A DNA stretch of 64,000 nucleotides from an uncultured Lentisphaeria bacterium (GCA_949282965.1 CASDQW010000003.1:1-64000); one strand, 5' to 3'; shown: positions 1 to 8,571, counted from the stretch's first letter. Numbers and translations are program-made. The notes: a model not told the origin generated them from the sequence alone.

Positions 1-399
1 CATCTGTTCCCGGACCTGATCCAGCGTCAAATTGACCAGCGCCAGCCATTCGGAAACCCGTTCGTCCAGGAGATCGATCATGCCGCCCGGCGCGGCGTCG
101 CTGGAAAGGAGCGCCAGCCCGGCGAGCGCCGGTTTCAGGGCTGTCTCATTCCGCATCACCGCCGCCACCTGTTCCGCCGGAATCAGGGCGTAGAGGGCCC
201 CGATGAAAGCGGAAATCGGCACCCATTCGGAAGTCGGCCCCGGTTCTGGAAGTTCGATCACCGCGCCGTCCACAATATCCAGGCGGGAGGTGGGCAGCGT
301 GCCGGTATAAAGAATCCACCCGGCATCCAGCATGGCGGTCCGCCCGAGGCTCGGGCCGTTCCATATTGCGATCGATCCATTTTCTTTTCTGATATACAT
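1..399 (-). CDS. Phage tail-region protein, 3' end outside window
   Basis: A leftward frame opens with ATG at 399 and stays open to the left edge, so 133 N-terminal residues are seen and the C-terminus is missing. The start lies five bases past the stop of the LamG-like gene and has a GGGGTG ribosome site. The protein begins MYIRKENGSIAIWNG, has a short beta-rich N-terminal part, and turns helical after about residue 65. I recognise no family. Its place as the last visible gene of the phage tail run suggests a fibre accessory or assembly protein, but that is only inferred from order. Confidence 0.6.
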   Translation of the reverse strand, partial: MYIRKENGSIAIWNGPSLGRTAMLDAGWILYTGTLPTSRLDIVDGAVIELPEPGPTSEWVPISAFIGALYALIPAEQVAAVMRNETALKPALAGLALLSSDAAPGGMIDLLDERVSEWLALVNLTLDQVREQM

Positions 400-403
400 G
401 TTT

Positions 404-1600
404 TCACCCCATCGTGTTTGAGATTGCGGCGATTTCCGGTTGGGTCAGGGCGCGGTCGAAGATCAGCGCGGCGGAAACGGAGGAGCCGCTGTTTACAGCA
501 TCTGAATTGCTGGTCGTTCCCAGCATGAATCCGGGAAGAGTCGGACCGTCTGCGGCAATGGCCACCAGCGGACGCACTTCCGCCGACGCCAGCAGTTCCC
601 CGTTTGCGTACAACCGCATGAAATCGCCGTCGATGTCGAAAACCAAAGCAAATACATATTTTTCCCCGGAAACGAATGGGAAATCCACCGTCATGGTTCT
701 GTAAACGGCTGATCCATCCGCGCGTGTTCCCAGAAGGGAGGCGTAGAGTTGATTTTCCGAACTGCGGCGCAAGAGGATGACGGAATCATTCGGGTTTGAC
801 GGCATTCCGAAACTGAAAACGGTTTCCGGGAAGTCGTTTACCGTTGTTTGTGCGATAATGGTTGCCGCAGTCAAGTTCCGCCAGCGCAACGGCGTCTTCA
901 CATTCCAGCGCGCTGTGGCGTCCGCCGCACGGAAGACGCCGCCTGAGGTGGCGACGTTGGCAAAGGTCAGCAGCCGGGTCCGCTCTTCCCAGGTGGGATA
1001 ACTCCAGACGATTTTCCCGGTGGTATCGTCTTGGATAAAACAATTGCCAATGTAACCGGTTTTGGTCGTTGGAGCAGCTAAATTCAAATCAACTTTGGGA
1101 GTTCTTTCATAATTTGAAGAAAAAGTCCGAATCAGTTCATTATCAATATAGAAAGACGTTGAATTTCCATTCACAACAATTTTTACGGTGTGATAAGACT
1201 CCCAAAAAATTGTGGCATTTTCTGTCGTTATAATGTAAGCCAGATATTTACCAGCGGATGCCGTTGGTTTGAAGAGAGTTGTAAATAATCCTATGGTATT
1301 GTCGCTATATTGATATACCCCGAACATTTGCCTTTGTGCATCTACATACAGAACAGGCGCTGAGTTATCGCGCGTATGCAGCATAAATGTGCATTCGAAC
1401 GTATAATCATGCGTCCAGTCTGCGGCAAGCTGCATGTTTTGAAAATCGTACCAGGTTTTAGTTTCTTCCGCGAAATCGCGCGGCACGGAAGACGGCTGGA
1501 CGCCGCCCGGCCTGATGCAGGACAGCCAGCGTCCCCCCTGCAGGGCGTCCACCGCCAGCAGACAGGATGGATCTTTCGCAATCTGTGAAAGCGCACTCAT
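404..1600 (-). CDS. LamG/concanavalin-like phage tail protein
   Basis: 398 residues. Two jelly-roll-like repeats are visible, about residues 65-190 and 225-395. Both have the LamG/glucanase-fold pattern: a hydrophobic strand, an 'F.Y.DNELI' or 'MRLYANGELLAS' hairpin, and in the second a closing 'AALIFDRALTQPEIAAI' segment typical of LamG-like domains. Such domains usually bind sugars, which fits a tail-fibre or receptor-binding role. The ATG immediately follows the upstream stop codon, and its GAGG ribosome site lies inside that gene. Bases about 1040-1330, which encode the end of the first repeat, are clearly AT-richer than the rest, suggesting a recently exchanged segment. No signal peptide is seen. 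Confidence 0.6.
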   Translation of the reverse strand: MSALSQIAKDPSCLLAVDALQGGRWLSCIRPGGVQPSSVPRDFAEETKTWYDFQNMQLAADWTHDYTFECTFMLHTRDNSAPVLYVDAQRQMFGVYQYSDNTIGLFTTLFKPTASAGKYLAYIITTENATIFWESYHTVKIVVNGNSTSFYIDNELIRTFSSNYERTPKVDLNLAAPTTKTGYIGNCFIQDDTTGKIVWSYPTWEERTRLLTFANVATSGGVFRAADATARWNVKTPLRWRNLTAATIIAQTTVNDFPETVFSFGMPSNPNDSVILLRRSSENQLYASLLGTRADGSAVYRTMTVDFPFVSGEKYVFALVFDIDGDFMRLYANGELLASAEVRPLVAIAADGPTLPGFMLGTTSNSDAVNSGSSVSAALIFDRALTQPEIAAISNTMG

Positions 1601-2602
1601 TTAGAAAACCTCAATCTGTAAATCGGTTCCGATGACGGCGGTCACGGGGTCCACGTCTTTGAGCGTATCGCGTTCGTCGCCGGTATCGCGGGTGATGCTG
1701 ATCATGCCGGTTGCCGGGGGATCGAATTCGATCACCTGCGGCGCGTCGGTCGCGGTAACGGGGATCACCATCGCGTCGCGCGGCACGCCGTTGACGGACG
1801 GGATCAAAACCACGTTGCCGGTTACGGAGTCCGAAGCGGACCGGATGTAACACTTCAGCGTGGAAACGTTGCGGACGAAGTCGGCGAGGCGCATTTCGGT
1901 GTACGTCCCGTCGAGATAATGACAGGGCACGCCGTCCAGTTCCACCAGCGGCACGGCGTAGGCGTAAACCCCGCCGGGTTCCCCCGTCGCGCCCTGCGGC
2001 CCCTGCTGTCCGGTGGCGCCGGGTTGCCCCTGATTCCCCTGCGGGCCCTGCGGTCCGTAGGGAATGTCGAACGGATCGGAAGAGATGCCGTCGGCCCCCC
2101 AGCGGACACGTTCCAGCGTGTCGCCCGGAAGCAATGCGTCGTGCCAGTCGGAACCGTCGGCGCTGAATTCGAAAAACAGCGCAGGAGTAACCGGTTCCGG
2201 CGGATTTTTCGGATCGTAGAGGCGCGGGACGGCCAGCGCCGTGTCGAACAGCAGCACGTCGCCGCCGTCGCCGTCCCGGTGGATCTGGACGCGGATTTTC
2301 ATGTTTTCGGACTGGACATACCGCACATATTCTGCGGTATAGGTGTCCACGTTGAAAACTAGCGTTTCCGCCCCCGGTTCCGGCGTACAGGTCGCGGCAA
2401 AAAGCGTTTGATTCCCGTAATACCCCAGCGCCCCGGAAAAGGTGTAAAGCGTCCCGGCTTCCGGAGAAACGGGGAGGCCGTCGGCGTCGAGCATCTGAAA
2501 TTCCAGAAGCGACTGGTGTTCGCAATCGATCCGCAGCGGCGCAAGATTCATCGAACCGTCAACCGCGCACAGCCGGCGCGAGGCAAGATCAAAATAGTTC
2601 AT
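1601..2602 (-). CDS. Phage fibre protein with collagen-like repeats
   Basis: 333 residues. Residues about 1-165 form a beta-rich domain of the kind found at the N-terminus of baseplate or fibre proteins. Residues about 183-209 are nine consecutive Gly-X-Y triplets (GPQ, GPQ, GNQ, GQP, GAT, GQQ, GPQ, GAT, GEP), a collagen-like trimeric stalk. The C-terminal 120 residues are again beta-rich. Collagen-like repeats are common in phage fibres, where they form trimeric rods. The gene is directly followed by the LamG-like gene, so the two probably make one adhesive structure. Base composition is GC-rich, unlike the next gene upstream. Confidence 0.65.
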   Translation of the reverse strand: MNYFDLASRRLCAVDGSMNLAPLRIDCEHQSLLEFQMLDADGLPVSPEAGTLYTFSGALGYYGNQTLFAATCTPEPGAETLVFNVDTYTAEYVRYVQSENMKIRVQIHRDGDGGDVLLFDTALAVPRLYDPKNPPEPVTPALFFEFSADGSDWHDALLPGDTLERVRWGADGISSDPFDIPYGPQGPQGNQGQPGATGQQGPQGATGEPGGVYAYAVPLVELDGVPCHYLDGTYTEMRLADFVRNVSTLKCYIRSASDSVTGNVVLIPSVNGVPRDAMVIPVTATDAPQVIEFDPPATGMISITRDTGDERDTLKDVDPVTAVIGTDLQIEVF

Positions 2603-2622
2603 ATAACATTGTTTCCTTTCCG

Positions 2623-3645
2623 TTACATCACCGGGTCATAGTATTTCAGGTATGGCGCGTAATTAAATTTTCTTACGCATCCTTCATAGGGAAGTATCAT
2701 AACTTTTTGTTGATCTTCATTTTTTTCAATACTTACCGGAGAAATGACAGGAATATTATCCGGAGGGGAGTCGATAAAATAAAAATTTTCCGGATTTTCT
2801 TCGTTGTAAGTAAATGACTTGATCAAGGTGTATTCGCCCAACGGTATACCATAACCAAAATCACTGTATTCATATCGTTGGTACACTTCAGTAGAATCTT
2901 TTTCATATTCACTCACCTGATCAAGACACCAAAGTCCGCTGCCGGCACGTTTATTTGCGCCAAACGCATAGACTTGCACGTCGCAACTTTTTCTGATATC
3001 AACGGCAAGATTCAAACTTCCAACATCCTGACGTAATACAAAAGATTCATATTTTGACGACCTTGACTCGGTAGTTATTCCATTATCTGCCCACCCTCCA
3101 TTGGAAAAAGGCATTGCCTGAATTTCTTCGATCATGCCGTCAGAACCGTCTTTATAAGACCGATATACTTGACGGAACCACATTTTTGCGTTTGCATAGG
3201 ATGGTAAACCGCATACTCTTTCGATAAGCAGATTCAGAATCCGGTAACGCTGGATGACCCACGGCAGATAAAGTTTTCGCAATAACCATGCTTTTCTGTC
3301 CGGCATGACCCGGATCAGGGGTTCCCCCAGCGCTTCTTCCAGATACTCAATAGTGATCGGCTGAATCGTGTAAGGGATCTTCTCCCCGGCCAGAATGTCG
3401 GCGGGGTCCGGCAGGTCCATAGTACCAGGAATGGAAAACTTCGAACTTACCCCGTCATCAAGATATTGACTCCCGAACAACCTTCCATCGAACAACTGAA
3501 ATTCATTAATGTGATACGGTTCAAGCGGGTCGGGGGGATACGGATTGCCGTCATCTTCCCGTTCCATCAGTGCCGCCCACAAATGATTAAACACTTCGCG
3601 CGGGTGGGTCATGTCCCACGAAAACCCCTGATCCGCCCAGCTCAT
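2623..3645 (-). CDS. Phage structural protein, AT-rich, function unknown
   Basis: 340 residues from the ATG at 3645, which overlaps the upstream stop as ATGA. A longer in-frame start upstream would overlap the previous gene needlessly. The N-terminal 110 residues are in normal GC-rich sequence, but bases about 2640-3260 are strongly AT-rich and use codons unlike the neighbours, a sign of mosaic exchange. The protein is soluble, rich in Tyr and Asp, and has no recognisable motif. Residues near 95-125 ('TIEYLEEALGEPLIRVMPD') resemble segments of phage baseplate wedge or P2 gpI-like proteins only loosely, so I leave the function open. Confidence 0.55.
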   Translation of the reverse strand: MSWADQGFSWDMTHPREVFNHLWAALMEREDDGNPYPPDPLEPYHINEFQLFDGRLFGSQYLDDGVSSKFSIPGTMDLPDPADILAGEKIPYTIQPITIEYLEEALGEPLIRVMPDRKAWLLRKLYLPWVIQRYRILNLLIERVCGLPSYANAKMWFRQVYRSYKDGSDGMIEEIQAMPFSNGGWADNGITTESRSSKYESFVLRQDVGSLNLAVDIRKSCDVQVYAFGANKRAGSGLWCLDQVSEYEKDSTEVYQRYEYSDFGYGIPLGEYTLIKSFTYNEENPENFYFIDSPPDNIPVISPVSIEKNEDQQKVMILPYEGCVRKFNYAPYLKYYDPVM

Positions 3646-4187
3646 ACGAAAAACCTTTCCCCGAAATAAATCGGCTCGTTGCGGCACCAGCGCTGAATAA
3701 TGGTGTTGTCGGTCAGAATGGTGGCAAGTTCATACGATACCTTTGGCATCTTCGCGGAAGTCGCGGCAATGCCGAAACTGACGGAAAAGCCATCCGTTTC
3801 GGAATAAGCTGCTTCTATGAATACGTGCCCCGCCTGAAGCGGCAGCACCGTCGCCGGAACCGGGTCGTCGCTCAAATCAGTATAACCGGCGATTCCAGCA
3901 TCCGGATTGGCGTTGTCGATGATCTGGATCTGCTTCGTTCCGTCCGCGGCGTCTTCCGCCGGAATCACCGCGAAATACCCCGTGTACCCCGGGGATGGCT
4001 GGACCACCGACGCTGTGGCAGGCAGACTCACTCGGAGTGTATCCGTCCCATCGGAAAAAATCGTCCGACCATCCGGCTGCGGATGCGTCATGGCGTATGC
4101 CACACAATCCAGCAGACGGCACAACCACTCCGCACTGAGTAAATCCGGATCGGCGGTCGGCCGGGTCGGCAAATCAGGTTTCGGCAT
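3642..4187 (-). CDS. Phage structural protein, function unknown
   Basis: 181 residues from ATG 4187, which has GGAG six bases upstream inside the preceding gene; a TTG at 4202 is a poorer start. The N-terminus is proline-rich (MPKPDLPTRPTADPD), followed by a helix and a beta-rich body. The stop overlaps the next start (ATGA), so translation is likely coupled. I do not recognise the family. The sequence has the look of a baseplate or fibre-attachment protein, and its neighbours are fibre genes. Confidence 0.5.
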   Translation of the reverse strand: MPKPDLPTRPTADPDLLSAEWLCRLLDCVAYAMTHPQPDGRTIFSDGTDTLRVSLPATASVVQPSPGYTGYFAVIPAEDAADGTKQIQIIDNANPDAGIAGYTDLSDDPVPATVLPLQAGHVFIEAAYSETDGFSVSFGIAATSAKMPKVSYELATILTDNTIIQRWCRNEPIYFGERFFV

Positions 4188-4971
4188 AAAGATCTCCGTC
4201 AATCATACGGTTATTGGTATAGGTAACGCGCTGAACCCAGTAACGTCCCTCCTTGCGCATGGAGGAGCCGCCACGCAGCCAGGATCCGGTGGCGCCGAAC
4301 GTTTCCGGAGGAGTGGCGATGTGGAAGTCGTCAGCGATTTTGCGGATCAGCTTGCTGCTGGAGGCCGAGCGGCAGGTATGCGTGACCACCGCGACACCGG
4401 TCAGAAAAGAAGTCGTTCCCGGTTTTTCCTCCGGCAGCAGTACCCGCCATTGATCGGGCACTGATTCCTCGGGGCGCGCCCAGCGCCATTGCCGGGCATC
4501 CGCTTCACTCATCCGGTCGTCCACCGCGGTGAGCCACCAGGACGGGGAAGCCACCACCCCTTCCGCCGCCAGCAGTTTGTGATCCCAGTTGTACCGGTAA
4601 TCCGGATGCTGGTTGAGCGGAGCGGAAAACTCCCGGGTCGTGTACTCCACCGATTCATATACCTGTGTATCGCCGAGCGGCGCCATCCCCGGCGGATAGG
4701 CGTAAACCAGAACAACTTCATAGGTTTTCCCTCCGGTCATGGCGCGAACCGTCCGGGACCGCAGGCGTAAACTTGAAAATGCATTGAAAAAGGAGTGGTC
4801 CGTATTGGAATACGTCGTCCCCGGCAGCGGAATCGCCGTAATCTCCGATGCCTCCACGATATAGCGTTCCGTAATGGTTTCATCCCCCTCCTCTCCGGAC
4901 AATTCCGGATAACCGGGCTGCATGACCCAGCCGATCCGGCCAATCAATCTGGCGGCCTCCCCGTTCATCAT
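4174..4971 (-). CDS. Phage structural protein, function unknown
   Basis: 265 residues from ATG 4971, with AAGGAG five bases upstream; the start overlaps the upstream stop as ATGA. The composition is that of a soluble beta-rich virion protein with many Trp and Tyr residues ('WWLTAVDDRMSEADARQWRW'). No catalytic motif or membrane segment is seen. It lies where a canonical siphophage would carry a tape-measure gene, but it is far too short and not helical enough for that role. The function is unknown. Confidence 0.55.
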   Translation of the reverse strand: MMNGEAARLIGRIGWVMQPGYPELSGEEGDETITERYIVEASEITAIPLPGTTYSNTDHSFFNAFSSLRLRSRTVRAMTGGKTYEVVLVYAYPPGMAPLGDTQVYESVEYTTREFSAPLNQHPDYRYNWDHKLLAAEGVVASPSWWLTAVDDRMSEADARQWRWARPEESVPDQWRVLLPEEKPGTTSFLTGVAVVTHTCRSASSSKLIRKIADDFHIATPPETFGATGSWLRGGSSMRKEGRYWVQRVTYTNNRMIDGDLYAET

Positions 4972-5330
4972 ACCAACTCCTTCTTCGGGTTCTGACTCTG
5001 AACCAGCACCGATTCAATCCGCGCCAGCAACCGGTTACGCTCCACATCCAGAGTGCTGTTTCCGATTGCAGGCTCGCTTCGTCCCTGTACCGCCTCGCCG
5101 GGCATCACTCCTTTCCAGCGCCATCCTGACGCTGCTGTCCCCATCCCTCCGCTCATTCTTCCGGATGGCGAAGTGCCTCCATCCATCCGGCTGATTTCGC
5201 GTAAAACTCCCGCCTCTTTCGCGGTCAGAGAACCGTTTTCACGGCGCAGTTCAATCATCAACTGAAGTTTTTCGACTTCGCCCGATGCGTTTCCCGTACC
5301 GTCCGTCTTCCGGTTTTCCGTACTGTTCAT
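4968..5330 (-). CDS. Small phage protein overlapping the preceding gene
   Basis: 120 residues. The first 80 bases overlap the end of the upstream 234-residue gene in a different frame (+1, equivalent to -2). The start has GGAG ten bases upstream. The protein is polar, with a helical N-terminal half and a Gly/Ser-rich middle, and has no recognised domain. Its place after the tail-tube-like gene and its long overlap recall the paired tail-assembly chaperone genes of many phages. No convincing slippery heptamer is seen, so independent initiation is the simpler reading. Confidence 0.45.
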   Translation of the reverse strand: MNSTENRKTDGTGNASGEVEKLQLMIELRRENGSLTAKEAGVLREISRMDGGTSPSGRMSGGMGTAASGWRWKGVMPGEAVQGRSEPAIGNSTLDVERNRLLARIESVLVQSQNPKKELV

Positions 5331-5955
5331 GCTGATTCATCTCCATGCGTTTCCGATATAACTCGCGCAACTCCCGCTCCTCCGGCAGTAAATTCCTCAC
5401 AGGCACCACACTACCGCCCCTGCGGCTGAGGATTTCCCGGGAATAAGCGGCCAAGCGAACCAGCGGCGTGGAAAAAATCTCCTGCTCGCTCCAGTGGTAT
5501 TCTCCGGCCATCAAATCCACAACCGCCGCCCACCATCCCGCTTCCAGCGGCGCCGCCTCACCCGAATGCAGATCTTCCAGCAGCACCGCCGCCACCGCCA
5601 CTGCGCCGGCATCACCGGCAAAACGCCGGGAGGCCGCCTCCTGTACCGCACCGGCATCCAGCGCCAGAGCACGAAACAACCGGTTGCGCACCTCCTCTGC
5701 CGAATGCAGCAGCACATACGCCCCCAGCACCAGCCCGGCCCGTCGAGTCCGCAGCAGTCCCATCCGCTCCATCTCCAGCAGAATCCACAAATGCGGCAGG
5801 GTCGGGCGATAAAAACAACCGGCACCGAACACGACATAATCATGCGCCAGATCCGCCTCCACCGCCGCCGCTTCCCGTGCCGCCGCCACCAGCCGCAGTT
5901 GCCGCTGAATCCGCCGATCCAGCCGGGCGGAGGAAATCGGACGGCTACATTTCAT
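5251..5955 (-). CDS. Putative tail assembly chaperone-like protein
   Basis: 234 residues, mostly alpha-helical. Residues about 145-185 contain a 'Y-W-S-x-x-E-I-x-x-x-P-L-x-R-L' pattern reminiscent of tail assembly chaperones. The start overlaps the upstream stop (ATGA). It follows a small tube-like gene and overlaps the next gene by 80 bases, as chaperone genes do. The assignment rests on position and this weak motif only. A plain helical structural protein is the alternative. Confidence 0.4.
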   Translation of the reverse strand: MKCSRPISSARLDRRIQRQLRLVAAAREAAAVEADLAHDYVVFGAGCFYRPTLPHLWILLEMERMGLLRTRRAGLVLGAYVLLHSAEEVRNRLFRALALDAGAVQEAASRRFAGDAGAVAVAAVLLEDLHSGEAAPLEAGWWAAVVDLMAGEYHWSEQEIFSTPLVRLAAYSREILSRRGGSVVPVRNLLPEERELRELYRKRMEMNQHEQYGKPEDGRYGKRIGRSRKTSVDD

Positions 5956-6332
5956 GCCTGCGCCTCTTCCACACCGGGATAGCGATAACCCTCTACCGCA
6001 AATTCAGGCAGTCCCCCTTTCCGGCTCCGCAATACGGCGTTGTCGATGCGGATCGTAATTTTGGTGCCTCCGGGGCGGGTGAATTCGAGCGCCTCCCCCA
6101 CCAGTTCCGATGCTTCGACCGGAGAATCGGAAGCACCGGCCAACGGGATGAAACTGCCTGTGAATTTTCGGCGCCCCACGTCCGTGTAAATCAACCCGAC
6201 GGTTTCCCCCCGGCCATCGGAAATCACCTGTTTGTCCGCCTCCTGGGACAATTCCTGAGACTCACAGATGCCCCAGACCTCGTCCGACGTGCCCGGATTC
6301 AGCACCGCCTTGCCGATCTGTTTGATTGCCAT
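5952..6332 (-). CDS. Small beta-rich tail protein, possibly tail tube
   Basis: 126 residues with alternating short beta strands and no long helix. Features include an N-terminal 'GICESQELSQEAD' loop and a C-terminal 'KITIRIDNAVLRSRKGG' strand pair. This architecture resembles small tail-tube or tube-initiator proteins. It follows the gp37-type completion gene, where a tube gene is expected, and overlaps the next start. Family membership is not certain. Confidence 0.45.
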   Translation of the reverse strand: MAIKQIGKAVLNPGTSDEVWGICESQELSQEADKQVISDGRGETVGLIYTDVGRRKFTGSFIPLAGASDSPVEASELVGEALEFTRPGGTKITIRIDNAVLRSRKGGLPEFAVEGYRYPGVEEAQA

Positions 6333-6365
6333 ACCGTTCTATCCTTCCTGTTCCTGTTTACCGCA

Positions 6366-6788
6366 TCAGCGGGAAAATTCGATCCCTTCCAGCGTGATGC
6401 CGTAACATTCAAAATGCCCTTCCCCATCTTCCAGCGGCGCCATGGATACCGGCAGGAACTCTATCCCCGCCACCGGCGCCGCCCCCGCCCGGAAGAGTTC
6501 CTGCACCGCCGTTGCCACCGTCCGGCCCTCCCCTGCCCGCCGATCGACGGAACGATGAAATCCCACGGAAACGCATATTTCCACACGCAGCGTCCGCTTC
6601 AGAGCGAAACGGTCATACTCCACCGTCCGGAACCCGATCACCGCGACAGGCGTTCCTCTCCGGCTTTCCAGCAGCTGTCGCAACTGCCGAATCTCCACAG
6701 GACCGACCGACAACACCTGTCGAAACCCGAGTTTCTCAAGACGGTCGTGCAGAGCGCAGCCTATGTCAAAAAGCGATTGAAACGCCAT
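6366..6788 (-). CDS. Mu gp37-like tail completion protein (DUF1834-type)
   Basis: 140 residues, matching the length and layout of the DUF1834/gp37-type proteins of Mu-like phages. It has an N-terminal helix (about residues 4-20), a central beta sheet with basic residues, and a C-terminal 'CYGITLEGIEF' strand. These proteins sit at the head-tail joint or terminate the tail tube. The assignment is supported by position directly after the gp36-like gene and before the tube-like gene. The sequence similarity is my judgement, not a database hit. Confidence 0.55.
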   Translation of the reverse strand: MAFQSLFDIGCALHDRLEKLGFRQVLSVGPVEIRQLRQLLESRRGTPVAVIGFRTVEYDRFALKRTLRVEICVSVGFHRSVDRRAGEGRTVATAVQELFRAGAAPVAGIEFLPVSMAPLEDGEGHFECYGITLEGIEFSR

Positions 6789-6824
6789 TCCTTCTCCTTT
6801 CTTCCGACATTGTCGCGCCCCGGT

Positions 6825-7253
6825 TCAGAAGCGTTCCATGCTGCCGCGCCGAAATACCGGCTCTTCCCCTTCGATCAGCAGCGCCCCGCCATCCGTGCCG
6901 GACGCCGCGGCGGCACCGGGCAGCACCATGGTGCCTTCCGCCGCCAGGTCGAGCATTCGCCGCACTTCCGCGGCCCGCAGCCGGACGTTTTCCGGCGTCT
7001 CGGATTTTCCGGAACGGCTCCACGCCAATTCCTCGGCCAAGGTCAGCGCCCAGTGTTTCAGCAACTCCCCGGAAGCAGTGGCGGAAACCGGAATTTCATA
7101 ACGCTTCCCGATGCGTCCGTCGATTTCCGCCGAAGCGGCGGCGATGTCCGCCGCCGCTTCGAGCAGCTGCAACCGGCCGTCAGAATCAGCGTACAGATCG
7201 CAATAAAGGCTTCCGAGACGCTGAATCAGCTCATTCGCAGTTGCATATGCCAT
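6825..7253 (-). CDS. Mu gp36-like protein (DUF1320)
   Basis: 142 residues from the ATG at 7253, one base after the capsid gene's stop; a longer frame upstream runs inside the capsid gene and is not used. It begins MAYATANELIQRLG and has helical N- and C-terminal parts with the 'EIDGRIGKRYEIPV' segment typical of DUF1320 (Mu gp36) connector proteins, which join portal and tail. Order (capsid, gp36, gp37) is as in Mu-like phages. Confidence 0.7.
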   Translation of the reverse strand: MAYATANELIQRLGSLYCDLYADSDGRLQLLEAAADIAAASAEIDGRIGKRYEIPVSATASGELLKHWALTLAEELAWSRSGKSETPENVRLRAAEVRRMLDLAAEGTMVLPGAAAASGTDGGALLIEGEEPVFRRGSMERF

Positions 7254-7254
7254 A

Positions 7255-8172
7255 TTACGCCGCTTTCGTACCGCCGCGATACAGCAGGTGCGGGAAGGCC
7301 GCCGCCGCGTTGCCGTAGGCGGTGGCCCCGAACAGCGCATTGCCGGACATGAACACCATCTCGTCGGTCGGCTGGTTGAACATGACCAGTTCCGCGGTCT
7401 TGCTCTTCTGCATCAAAACCGGTTTGATGACGCCACCGCAGGCGCCGAGGAACCAGTAGCCGGCATTGGCGCCGACCAGATCGAGCGAGCAGACCAGCCG
7501 AACCTTGCCGCGATGAGGGTTGTTGACCTCGGTATTGTCGGCGGTACGGATCTTCTCGCTTTCCAGAATTTCCTTGGCGACATCCAGCTGCGAGGGCCCG
7601 ACCAGCAAATGCGTGGGCTTCACCCGCAGCGGAATTCCCGCGCTGCCGGTATAGCCGCACATGGTCTGGTAGGCCGTCCCGAAAGTCGCGGCGCTGAGAG
7701 CCGCATCCGTGGTGTTGCAGATGGTACCGCCCTTCCGGTCTCCGTATTTGCGGTCGGCGGCGAAAAACGCCTTGCCGTCGATCCAGTTTCCGGGATTGGT
7801 AATCGCTTCGATGAACAGCGTATCCCAGAGCTGTTCCCCGCCGGCACCGAGAGCAGCGATGACTGCGCCCTTCTGTTTCCACGCGCCGGTTTCCAGATCG
7901 CGCTGGCCGATGGCGATGGTATCTTCCCAGGGCTTTTCGGTAATGCGCAGCACCTTTTCCGACAGGTTCTTCACCCTGCGGTCGCCGATCCATTCGCGCA
8001 TGAAGGCAAACTGTTCCAGAAACGGGATTTCAACGATCGGGAAATCGGCGTCCCCGACGTCCATGCAGAAATCCGGATGCACCGATTCCGCATGCGCCGC
8101 ATTCATCGCTTCCGTGAATTTGAGATTGAACGAGGTCTTGAGCGCCCGCAGCGCGTCAGTGGTAAGTTTCAT
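7255..8172 (-). CDS. Major capsid protein, Mu gpT-like
   Basis: 305 residues, the usual length for the Mu-like major head subunit family (gpT, PF10124). Diagnostic is the segment 'RVKNLSEKVLRITEKPWEDT' near residues 66-85, which matches the gpT pattern of a strand followed by 'E..TI'. The N-terminus MKLTTDALRALKTSFNLKF is the family's leading helix. A strong ribosome site (AAGGAG, seven bases before ATG) fits the need for many copies. The gene follows the decoration protein and precedes gp36. Confidence 0.85.
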   Translation of the reverse strand: MKLTTDALRALKTSFNLKFTEAMNAAHAESVHPDFCMDVGDADFPIVEIPFLEQFAFMREWIGDRRVKNLSEKVLRITEKPWEDTIAIGQRDLETGAWKQKGAVIAALGAGGEQLWDTLFIEAITNPGNWIDGKAFFAADRKYGDRKGGTICNTTDAALSAATFGTAYQTMCGYTGSAGIPLRVKPTHLLVGPSQLDVAKEILESEKIRTADNTEVNNPHRGKVRLVCSLDLVGANAGYWFLGACGGVIKPVLMQKSKTAELVMFNQPTDEMVFMSGNALFGATAYGNAAAAFPHLLYRGGTKAA

Positions 8173-8196
8173 AGGTTCGCTCCTTGTGCAAAAGGG

Positions 8197-8568
8197 TTAA
8201 TCACAGATGATCCAGACGCCGTCTTCGTCCACATCGAAGACGCGTCCCGCGACAATGCTGTTGGTCCCGCCGGACTTGGACACTGTCTGGTCGTCGGCGA
8301 CGTAGGCGGTCGCCCCCACATCGGCCCGGGTCATGTCGGTCCCGTCATAGGCGAAACATCCGGTCCGGACCAGAATGGTCGCATTTTCGGCGGCGCTGTG
8401 TTCCGCCCGGCCAACCACCTTCAAACCGGCGGTGTCGGAGGCGGGAACCGCTTCCCCGGCGGCATTGACGGCGACCAGCGCGCCGCTGTAGATGGTGGCA
8501 CCGGCGACAAACCGGCGGGCGGAAGGAACACGTTCGATCGTGTCACGGGGTTGAGTGAGTGCAGACAT
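8197..8568 (-). CDS. Capsid decoration/cement protein (DUF2190-like)
   Basis: 123 residues, small and beta-barrel-like. The N-terminal 'AGATIYSGALVAVNAAGEAVPASD' pattern and the later 'GRVFDVDEDGVWI' strand are typical of DUF2190 or gpD-like head stabilising proteins. It lies between the protease/scaffold gene and the major capsid gene, the standard place for this protein in Mu-like phages. An AAGGA ribosome site lies nine bases before the ATG. Confidence 0.65.
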   Translation of the reverse strand: MSALTQPRDTIERVPSARRFVAGATIYSGALVAVNAAGEAVPASDTAGLKVVGRAEHSAAENATILVRTGCFAYDGTDMTRADVGATAYVADDQTVSKSGGTNSIVAGRVFDVDEDGVWIICD

Positions 8569-8571
8569 GGG

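Noticed and set aside
404-1600. Diversity-generating retroelement target in the tail protein
   Set aside because: No reverse transcriptase or template repeat is seen in the window, so there is no evidence for one.
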